A stretch of 50,769 nt of DNA from assembly GCA_910585825.1 (NCBI GenBank), contig CAJUEY010000023.1, forward strand, positions 1 through 50,769, in the 5' to 3' direction. The notes beneath the pieces are model-generated. The model saw only the letters and a list, made by a program, of their open reading frames with translations. It made no database searches and had not been told where the DNA came from. Shown in pieces: positions 7,936 to 15,051 of the stretch (positions are counted from its first letter, which is position 1; every line of letters starts with the position of its first letter). The position numbers and the translations under genes were made by a program. The DNA is from an uncultured Lachnospiraceae bacterium. Its GTDB lineage: Bacteria > Bacillota > Clostridia > Lachnospirales > Lachnospiraceae.

Positions 7936-9315
7936 ATGTACACAAACACACCCACTAATAATCCGCCTTCCCGGGTTCCTCCAAACACCTCTCCTACTGC
8001 CCGTTTGGCTCCTTCCATTTTGGAAAAGCTAAAAATTTTATCTGACGCTGCAAAATATGACGTTGCCTGTACCTCAAGCGGCATAAACAGACGAGGCGAC
8101 GGCAGTGGAATCGGCAACACCCTTGCCTGCGGAATCTGCCACTCTTTTTCTGCAGACGGCCGCTGTGTTTCGCTACTGAAAATTCTTTTCACAAATGAAT
8201 GTATTTTCAACTGCGCCTATTGCCAGAACAACTGCAATTCCGATATTCCAAGGGCTACTTTTACACCGGAAGAAATCTGTACGCTAACAATTGAATTCTA
8301 TCGCAGAAACTACATTGAAGGCCTGTTTTTAAGCTCTGGCATTATTGTAAGTCCCAATTATACTATGGATTTAATTTATCAGGCTTTGTATCGCCTTCGG
8401 ACTGTTTACCGCTTTCAGGGATATATCCATGTGAAGGCAATTCCAGGGGCAGATCCTCTCTTAATTGAAAAAGCGGGTTTTCTGGCAGACCGTATGAGCA
8501 TAAATTTAGAGCTGCCCACCAGCCACGCTTTGCACGAACTTGCTCCCTGTAAATCCAGAACTACAATCTTAAAACCCATGCGTCAGATTCAAAACGGCAT
8601 CATTCAGAACAAAAACGAACTCATGGTTTATCATAAAACACCGCAATTTGTGCCCGCCGGTCAAAGCACCCAGATGATCATTGGAGCTACCCCGGAAAAT
8701 GATTTTCAGATCATGAGTGTAGCAGAAAGTCTCTATCAGAAATTTGATTTGAAACGGGTTTTTTATTCTGCCTTCGTAAATGTCAACCAGAATTCCAGCC
8801 TCCCCATGCTGTCTCAAGGCCCTCCGCTTCTCCGAGAGCACCGACTGTATCAGGCGGACTGGCTGCTGCGTTATTATCATTTTACCGTAAATGAACTGCT
8901 TTCCGAGAGCCGGCCGAATTTTAATATTTATCTTGATCCCAAATGCGACTGGGCTCTGGGTCATCTGGAATGTTTTCCGGTGGAAATTAACACGGCAGAT
9001 TACAAGACGCTCCTTCGGGTTCCCGGCATTGGAGCCAAATCCGCCAAGCGCATTGTAAAAGCACGTACAGGCTGCCGGCTGGATTTTCCAGACTTAAAAA
9101 AAATCGGCGTTGTATTAAAGCGCGCCCTTTATTTTATTACCTGTTCCGGACGTATGATGTATCCCACAAAGTTGGAAGAAGATTATATCTGCCGAAATCT
9201 TCTTTCCGACAAAACACAAATTCCAAGAGAACTACGCGAAGAAAGCTACCGCCAGATTTCTCTTTTTGACGATGTCAATTTCGGAGGTGGCAAAAATGTA
9301 TGTATTTCAGTGTGA
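7936..9315 (+). CDS. Radical SAM putative DNA modification/repair protein (TIGR03916-like)
   Basis: A 459-residue radical S-adenosylmethionine enzyme. The cluster-binding motif CIFNCAYC is the CX3CX2C that holds a 4Fe-4S cluster. It is preceded by further cysteines (ACGICHSF, CVSLLKILFTNEC), and the N-terminus has KLKILSDAAKYDVACTSSG, as in the family called putative DNA modification/repair radical SAM protein. Near residues 350-385 a helix-hairpin-helix DNA-binding motif is visible (EINTADYKTLLRVPGIGAKS). AGGAGG lies 6 nt before the start. The next gene overlaps its end by 20 nt and belongs to the usual partner family. The reaction and DNA substrate are unknown; role in repair rests on family context and the LexA-like site. 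Confidence 0.88.
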   Translation: MYTNTPTNNPPSRVPPNTSPTARLAPSILEKLKILSDAAKYDVACTSSGINRRGDGSGIGNTLACGICHSFSADGRCVSLLKILFTNECIFNCAYCQNNCNSDIPRATFTPEEICTLTIEFYRRNYIEGLFLSSGIIVSPNYTMDLIYQALYRLRTVYRFQGYIHVKAIPGADPLLIEKAGFLADRMSINLELPTSHALHELAPCKSRTTILKPMRQIQNGIIQNKNELMVYHKTPQFVPAGQSTQMIIGATPENDFQIMSVAESLYQKFDLKRVFYSAFVNVNQNSSLPMLSQGPPLLREHRLYQADWLLRYYHFTVNELLSESRPNFNIYLDPKCDWALGHLECFPVEINTADYKTLLRVPGIGAKSAKRIVKARTGCRLDFPDLKKIGVVLKRALYFITCSGRMMYPTKLEEDYICRNLLSDKTQIPRELREESYRQISLFDDVNFGGGKNVCISV

Positions 9316-10075
9316 AAACAGTATTGACGGTATTTTTACCGGCGTTTACGACGCCTGGGCAAGCAAACTCGGTCATAAGAATATAGAGCTTTCTTCCGAC
9401 CAAAATCAAAACCTTTCTCTTTTTTCCGAATATATTGCTGTAACAACAGACTCTTCCAAGAGCCGGAAAGTTTCTCGCACTCTGATTCAAAAGCTAGGCG
9501 TATATTTTTACGAAACCATATGCCAATGCGCCATGGCAGACGGCAGCTGCCGAAAACTTTCCATGGATAAGGCAAATGCCATTTATCAGACGATTGTAAT
9601 GGCTCTTGCCCTTCCGGAAGGCGCCAAAGTATTGGAATATCTTGGAGAGCCCTGTATCGCCTGTATTTTTGAACTCAATCGCCAGACGCAGAATGAAGCG
9701 CATCATCTGCTGGAATTTCTGCGTTTTGCAGAACTCCGGAATAAGATTCTGTTTGCCCAGATACACCCGAAAAATGACGTGCTCCCCATTCTGGCTGCAC
9801 ACTTTACCAACCGCCTTCCACTGGAAAATTTCATTATCTATGACGCAACGCACCAGATTGCCGCCGTTCACAAGGCTTCCAAAGATTATCTGATCGTTGA
9901 CGCCTCTTCCATAAACCTTTCTCTGGCAGAAGCTTACTCCAAAGAAGAAGAAACTTTTCGCAGTCTCTGGTGTGCATTTTTTGAGTCAATTGCCATAAAA
10001 TCCAGAGAAAATCTTAAACTACAGATTCAAAATATTCCAAAGCGCTTCTGGGCGGATACAGTGGAATTGAAATAG
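9296..10075 (+). CDS. DUF4130 (TIGR03915-type) probable DNA metabolism protein
   Basis: A 259-residue protein starting MYVFQCENSIDGIFTGVYDAW, the typical beginning of the family of proteins encoded next to the radical SAM repair enzyme. The second half carries the DUF4130 region, including LLEFLRFAELRNKILFAQI, LPILAAHFTNRLPLENFI and the ending IPKRFWADTVELK. In some bacteria this domain is fused to uracil-DNA glycosylase, which points to base-lesion processing together with the partner. The start at 9296 is set by GGAGGTGG 5 nt upstream. It overlaps the radical SAM gene by 20 nt, so the two are translationally coupled. Function unproven. Confidence 0.85.
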   Translation: MYVFQCENSIDGIFTGVYDAWASKLGHKNIELSSDQNQNLSLFSEYIAVTTDSSKSRKVSRTLIQKLGVYFYETICQCAMADGSCRKLSMDKANAIYQTIVMALALPEGAKVLEYLGEPCIACIFELNRQTQNEAHHLLEFLRFAELRNKILFAQIHPKNDVLPILAAHFTNRLPLENFIIYDATHQIAAVHKASKDYLIVDASSINLSLAEAYSKEEETFRSLWCAFFESIAIKSRENLKLQIQNIPKRFWADTVELK

Positions 10076-10123
10076 AAATATTGTTCTTTTTTACAATCAG
10101 ATACTGTATTTTTCGACACAGCG

Positions 10124-10132
10124 TGATATAAT
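10124..10132 (+). promoter_or_regulatory. Extended -10 promoter candidate for trkA
   Basis: TGATATAAT at 10124-10132 is an extended -10 element; the -35 region 17 bp upstream (CTGTAT) is poor, as is common with extended -10 promoters. It would give a trkA leader of about 140 nt. Confidence 0.5.
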
Positions 10133-10147
10133 GAGCGTTAGTAAATG

Positions 10148-10225
10148 AAACGTGCCTGCATGTTTTACGAATGGCAGCTAAAACGTGCGCTTGTGTGTTC
10201 GATGAATGACAAATGGAGAACACAC
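10148..10225 (+). repeat. Imperfect tandem repeat and hairpin in the trkA leader
   Basis: AAACGTGC occurs at 10148-10155 and again at 10181-10188, and the similarity extends through TGTT and GAATG-CA in both units, giving an imperfect repeat with a period of about 33-35 nt. The second copy also forms a perfect 8-bp stem GTGTGTTC (10193-10200) / GAACACAC (10218-10225). An AT-alternating stretch follows to the ribosome binding site. It does not match the c-di-AMP ydaO riboswitch often found before potassium transporters. Confidence 0.5.
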
Positions 10226-10276
10226 CGGCATATTCATATATATATATTTATATATGACATAACAGGAGGTTCATAT

Positions 10277-11665
10277 ATGTTCAAGGCCAAAAATCCCATT
10301 AATCCGGGATTAAATATTATCATCGTAGGCTGCGGCAAAGTTGGAACGACGCTCATTGAACAGCTTAGCAAAGAAGGTCACGATATTACCATTATTGACA
10401 AAAATGCCAAAAAAGTTCAGGAAATTGCCAATTACTATGACATAATGGGTCTTGCAGGAAATGGCGCCAGCCACACCATACAAATGGAAGCCGGCATCAA
10501 AGACGCCGATCTGATCATTGCCGTTACCAACTCCGATGAGCTGAATCTGCTCTGCTGTACTGTAGCCAAACAGGTCGTCAACTGTGCCGCAATTGCCAGA
10601 GTCCGCACACCGGATTACAGCAGCGAGGCCAACTATCTCCGGGAGAAATTAGGTCTCGCCATGATCATTAACCCGGAGCTTGAGGCATCCAAAGAGGCTG
10701 CCCGCATTTTATACCTTCCCACTGCCCTTGAGGTCAATTCATTTGCCCATGGTCAGGCAGAACTGGTAAAGTTCAAACTTCCTAAGGACAACATTCTAAG
10801 CGGTATGACAATTGCACATTTAGGCAAGACTATCGCCTCAGATATTTTGATTTGCGCGATTGAACGACATGGAGAAGTGTATATTCCTTCCGGTGATTTT
10901 CAAATGGAGGCCGGAGATATTATATCTTTTGTCGCCACCCGTAAAGTTGGGAAATTTTTCTTAAAAGAGATCGGCTTCAAAACCAATCAGGTCAAAAACA
11001 CCATGATTATCGGCGGCGGCAAGGCAGCTTATTATCTCTCCCGGTTATTGATTCAAATGGGTATTTCTGTGAAAATTATTGAAAAAGATAAGGATCGCTG
11101 CGAAGAACTCAGCACCCTTCTTCCAAAAGCTATTATTATCAACGGCGACGGAACCGATCAGGAGCTTTTAAAAGAAGAAGGGATTGAATATACACAATCC
11201 TTTATTGCATTAACCGGCATTGATGAAGAAAATATTCTTCTGACACTCCATGCAAGACAAGTGTCTGATGCCAAAGTCATTACAAAAATCAACCGCATTA
11301 CCTTTAAAGAAGTCATCAACCATCTGGATCTGGGAAGCGTGGTTTATCCCCGTTACATAACATCAGAAGCTATCATTGCCTATGTCCGGGCTAAGAAAAA
11401 CTCTATGGACAGCAATATCGAAACGCTGTATCACATGTTTGACCATCAGGTAGAGGCTATTGAATTTCGGGTTTACGAGAATTCCAAAGTAACCAATACT
11501 CCACTGATGAATCTACCTCTGAAAAAAAATCTTCTGGTTTCTTTTATCAACCGCAACGGTTCGATTATTATTCCAAGCGGTCAGGATTCTATTCAGGTTG
11601 GAGACAGTGTTATGATCGTTACTACTCATACAGGTTTCAAAGACATTCTGGACATTTTAGCATAG
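10277..11665 (+). CDS. trkA: TrkA potassium uptake regulatory subunit (two RCK domains)
   Basis: A 462-residue cytoplasmic protein with a duplicated RCK unit. The first nucleotide-binding fold starts IIIVGCGKVGTTLIEQL with a conserved acidic end (ITIIDKN). The second starts TMIIGGGKAAYYLSRLL. Each is followed by a TrkA-C domain (PSGDFQMEAGDIISF and PSGQDSIQVGDSVMIV). TrkA binds NAD(H)/ATP and gates the TrkH channel. The ATG at 10277 is preceded by GGAGG; an open frame extends 44 codons further upstream but through leader sequence without a ribosome binding site. trkH follows after 21 nt in the same operon. Confidence 0.95.
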   Translation: MFKAKNPINPGLNIIIVGCGKVGTTLIEQLSKEGHDITIIDKNAKKVQEIANYYDIMGLAGNGASHTIQMEAGIKDADLIIAVTNSDELNLLCCTVAKQVVNCAAIARVRTPDYSSEANYLREKLGLAMIINPELEASKEAARILYLPTALEVNSFAHGQAELVKFKLPKDNILSGMTIAHLGKTIASDILICAIERHGEVYIPSGDFQMEAGDIISFVATRKVGKFFLKEIGFKTNQVKNTMIIGGGKAAYYLSRLLIQMGISVKIIEKDKDRCEELSTLLPKAIIINGDGTDQELLKEEGIEYTQSFIALTGIDEENILLTLHARQVSDAKVITKINRITFKEVINHLDLGSVVYPRYITSEAIIAYVRAKKNSMDSNIETLYHMFDHQVEAIEFRVYENSKVTNTPLMNLPLKKNLLVSFINRNGSIIIPSGQDSIQVGDSVMIVTTHTGFKDILDILA

Positions 11666-11686
11666 CAGGAGGATGAATGAATTCAA

Positions 11687-13159
11687 ATGAACGGTTCAAT
11701 TATTCGATTTATTCTGGGCAGCGTACTTAAAATTGAAGGATTGCTTTTATTCCTGCCTGCTTTCATATCCGGAATTTACCTGGAACACGAAGGTCTTTAT
11801 TATGTTGGTGTAGCAGCTGTCTGCCTGTGTCTTGGTTTTCTTATGACAAGAAAACCTCCCAAGGATCAGGTGTTTTATTTAAAAGAAGGCTGCATCACCA
11901 CCGCTTTAAGCTGGATTCTCTTAAGTTTTTTTGGTTGTCTTCCCTTTTATTTAAGCGGAGAAATCCCTTCCTTTACAGATGCTTTATTTGAAACGATTTC
12001 CGGCTTTACTACCACAGGAGCCAGTATCTTAAGCGACGTAGAATCGCTCTCTCACTGCGCTCTGTTCTGGCGGAGTTTTACTCATTGGATCGGCGGAATG
12101 GGAGTCCTTGTCTTTCTTCTGGCAGTAATACCCTTAAGCGGAGGCTCTCATATCAATTTGATGCGCGCAGAAAGCCCTGGACCTTCGGTTGGAAAACTGG
12201 TTCCTAAAATTCGTTATACTGCACGAATTCTTTATTTGATTTATTTTGCAATGACTCTTTTGGAAATCATCCTTCTTTTGATTGGAAAGATGCCCCTTTT
12301 TGATGCCCTGACCACCAGTTTCGGTACAGCGGGAACAGGCGGATTCGGTATTAAAAACGATAGTTTGGTCGGTTATTCGACTTATCTTCAGTGGGTTGTT
12401 ACAATTTTTATGATACTGTTTGGCGTCAATTTTAACGCCTACTACCTTGCTTTATTCGGATCTCCGAAAAAAGCGCTCTGCATGGAAGAGGTCAGGGTCT
12501 ATTTTACAATTATTCTGGCATCTACCGGCATTATCTTCCTGAATATTTTAAACAGCTGCACCGGCATTTTTGACGCATTAACACATGCCGCATTTCAGGT
12601 AGGCTCTATTATTACCACAACGGGTTTTTCTTCCACTGACTTTGATCTCTGGCCTCAGGCCAGTAAAACTATTCTGGTGCTGCTTATGTTTATTGGAGCC
12701 TGTGCCGGAAGTACCGGCGGCGGAATTAAAGTTTCCCGTTTTATTTTACTGATCAAAACAATTATCAAGGAACTAAATTCTTACATTCATCCGAAAATTA
12801 TCAAAAAAATTAAAATGGATGATAAATCTGTAGAACATGAAGTACTGCGTTCTACCAATGTATATTTTATTACTTTTATGATTATATTTTCTGTATCCAT
12901 CTTTATTGTTTCTTTTGATAATAAAGATTTTGGCACCAATTTTACTGCCGTTGCCGCTACAATTAACAATATTGGCCCCGGCTTGGAGTTGGTTGGACCA
13001 ACACAGAATTTTGGACACTTTTCCATACTGTCCAAATATATATTGATGTTTGACATGCTGGCCGGCCGTTTGGAACTGTTTCCACTGCTAATCCTGTTTC
13101 ATCCGGCAGCGTGGAAAGACCTTTTTACACTGCGGTTTTCACATAAAAACCGTAAATAA
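11687..13159 (+). CDS. trkH: TrkH-family potassium uptake membrane subunit
   Basis: A 490-residue integral membrane protein with the four pore-loop repeats of the TrkH/KtrB superfamily: GFTTTGASIL, FGTAGTGGFG, ITTTGFSSTDF and TINNIGPGLE. Each supplies part of the potassium selectivity filter. GACAGSTGGGIKVSRF, a conserved loop of this family, is also present. It forms the channel through the cytoplasmic membrane and partners with the upstream TrkA. AGGAGG lies 14 nt before the start, longer than usual; no better in-frame start is seen. Its 3' end is only 7 nt from the convergent protease gene. Confidence 0.95.
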   Translation: MNGSIIRFILGSVLKIEGLLLFLPAFISGIYLEHEGLYYVGVAAVCLCLGFLMTRKPPKDQVFYLKEGCITTALSWILLSFFGCLPFYLSGEIPSFTDALFETISGFTTTGASILSDVESLSHCALFWRSFTHWIGGMGVLVFLLAVIPLSGGSHINLMRAESPGPSVGKLVPKIRYTARILYLIYFAMTLLEIILLLIGKMPLFDALTTSFGTAGTGGFGIKNDSLVGYSTYLQWVVTIFMILFGVNFNAYYLALFGSPKKALCMEEVRVYFTIILASTGIIFLNILNSCTGIFDALTHAAFQVGSIITTTGFSSTDFDLWPQASKTILVLLMFIGACAGSTGGGIKVSRFILLIKTIIKELNSYIHPKIIKKIKMDDKSVEHEVLRSTNVYFITFMIIFSVSIFIVSFDNKDFGTNFTAVAATINNIGPGLELVGPTQNFGHFSILSKYILMFDMLAGRLELFPLLILFHPAAWKDLFTLRFSHKNRK

Positions 13160-13166
13160 AACATAA

Positions 13167-15014
13167 TCACTCCGGCAAACTATCTTTCAAACACAATACG
13201 CCCCAGCCAAGCTGGGGATTCGGATACTCCTTTACCGCTGAAATCCTCCGGGCGCCTTTGATCAGATATGCCTTCAATTTTTCTCCGTACAAAAACGGAT
13301 CGCGCCCCTGCACAATCCCCCATTGCATCATAAGCGCAGCGCTTCCTGTTACAAAGGGCGCTGCCATAGATGTTCCGCTTCTGGCAGCATAACTGCCGCC
13401 GGGTGCAGCTGCCATAATATTAACACCAGGTGCTGCCAGATCTGGTTTTACCTGATTGGTCCATGCTGTATACCCTCTTCCGGAAAACGCCGCCGTACTG
13501 TCTGTATTGGAATCATATGCAGCCACACTGATTACTTTCGCAGATGTCGAGGGAATTGTCAGTGTGCGCACTTCCGAAGGATTGGGAAATCCGGTATTTT
13601 CATTTAAAATACCTCCGGAAGGCAGCCACATATCATAAGCTCCGTCCACAACCTCTCCTGCAGTAAGTCGAATCCGCCACAATCCGGAAGGAATATATTC
13701 TCCCCTTGGAATCACATCTATATAGATTTCCTGATAGATACTATAGGGTACCGGTTCTCCATAAAAAATCAACAATTCCACAGTTTCAAATTCAACTCGT
13801 AGAGTTCCCCTTCTAATCAATGTCCCACTAGACTTTCCATCCGGAAGCAAAATTTCTACCCTCAAATCATCCTGATACTGTTTCCATATCTGCAGATTCA
13901 GCTTACTTTCATAACTACTGACAGTAACTTCTACTTCCTGCATTTCTCCGGCAGCAATTCGATTCTGATAATGAGCCTCTCCCGCTCCTTCATTTCCCGT
14001 TCCCGTTATAATACTGCATTGATGATGATCTGACATATCATTCAAAAAAGTTTCTATCAGACTAGTACCGCTGTGAGATCCGTAATTATTTCCAAAACTC
14101 AGATTCACGGCAAGGGGCTTTCCCATTTCTTCCGCTGTTCTGACACAAAAATCAACTGCTTTCATCAGTTCTGTCGTTTTGGGAAATGATGTTTCTCCCG
14201 GTGTTCCTAATTTTACAATCAAAAGCTCCGATTCATAAGCAACTCCTCGGTATCTTCCCATAGATGCTCTGCCGCATCCTGCCGCAATACTCGCCACATG
14301 CGTTCCATGTCCGGAAGTATCTCTGCTTGGAACCAGTTTCTGCCTGACCGCAGAATCTGTTGCTTCCAATGCCATATTAATCTCTGACTGGGTAAACAAT
14401 ACCCCGTCCGAATATCCTTCCGGCGGCTTATAAGTAATTTTTGCATTTTCTTCTGTTCTTGTTTCATTCAAAAGAGCTGCATCCAGCGTCTGGTCCCACA
14501 AAAATGCAATCCTTGTGCTTCCGTCTGCTTTCCTAAAATCCGGATGTTCAAAATCAATTCCACTGTCAATCACTGCTACCAGACAATTCTGCCCGGTAAG
14601 ATTTCTTTGTGCTTCCGTTCCTCCTCCGACATAAGATGATGCACTCTCCCCTGTCTGCAGTGCAGTAATACAAGAGACTCTTTTTGCTGAATTCACAGCA
14701 AAAAAGAGTCTCTTTGGTTTTTCCATATAAATGATTCCGTCTAATTCTGCCACAACGCTGACTAACTGCTCCGGCAGAATCAGTACTGCATAAGAATTAC
14801 TCAGCACAGTAATATTAGAAATCAATTTTTCATACCCATACATTCTGAGCAAATCCTGCACCTGTTCCAACCCATTTCGTACAAAACGAATGATCACTTC
14901 CCAGGTCTGCGTCGCCGGAAAATATCCGACTCCCAGATTCAAAGATTTTTCACGCTCGTTCATATTGGCATCCAGTGCAAGATTCAAAAGATTTTCAATT
15001 TTTGCATTACTCAT
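13167..15014 (-). CDS. Subtilisin-like S8 serine protease, Csp-like
   Basis: A 615-residue peptidase with an intact catalytic triad: Asp in AVIDSGIDFEHPDF (about residue 150), His in SGHGTHVASIAAG (about 230), and Ser in SGTSMAAPFVTGSAALM (about 545). Between His and Ser there is an insertion of about 150 residues (YQNRIAAGEMQEVEVTVSS onward) like the jelly-roll domain of clostridial Csp proteases. The N-terminal 110 residues resemble a prodomain (EREKSLNLGVGYFPATQTW) with no secretion signal. Csp proteases of Clostridium process the cortex hydrolase SleC during spore germination, but related Lachnospiraceae proteases of this architecture are not all germination factors. Here it stands alone, without cspA/C or sleC. 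The start codon lies within a hairpin. Confidence 0.88.
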   Translation of the reverse strand: MSNAKIENLLNLALDANMNEREKSLNLGVGYFPATQTWEVIIRFVRNGLEQVQDLLRMYGYEKLISNITVLSNSYAVLILPEQLVSVVAELDGIIYMEKPKRLFFAVNSAKRVSCITALQTGESASSYVGGGTEAQRNLTGQNCLVAVIDSGIDFEHPDFRKADGSTRIAFLWDQTLDAALLNETRTEENAKITYKPPEGYSDGVLFTQSEINMALEATDSAVRQKLVPSRDTSGHGTHVASIAAGCGRASMGRYRGVAYESELLIVKLGTPGETSFPKTTELMKAVDFCVRTAEEMGKPLAVNLSFGNNYGSHSGTSLIETFLNDMSDHHQCSIITGTGNEGAGEAHYQNRIAAGEMQEVEVTVSSYESKLNLQIWKQYQDDLRVEILLPDGKSSGTLIRRGTLRVEFETVELLIFYGEPVPYSIYQEIYIDVIPRGEYIPSGLWRIRLTAGEVVDGAYDMWLPSGGILNENTGFPNPSEVRTLTIPSTSAKVISVAAYDSNTDSTAAFSGRGYTAWTNQVKPDLAAPGVNIMAAAPGGSYAARSGTSMAAPFVTGSAALMMQWGIVQGRDPFLYGEKLKAYLIKGARRISAVKEYPNPQLGWGVLCLKDSLPE

Positions 15015-15039
15015 AAAACTGTTTTTCCGTTTTTATGAG
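15010..15039 (-). promoter_or_regulatory. Hairpin enclosing the protease start codon
   Basis: In the minus-strand RNA, CUCAUAAAAAC pairs with GUUUUAUGAG (ten pairs, one bulged A). The AUG of the protease is in the 3' arm and the only purine-rich site (GGAAAAAC) is in the loop. This could limit translation initiation. Confidence 0.4.
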
Positions 15040-15051
15040 TATATGCATCAA

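Noticed and set aside
10076..10276. ydaO (c-di-AMP) riboswitch before trkA
   Set aside because: The conserved ydaO core sequences are not present; only a repeat and a simple hairpin are seen.
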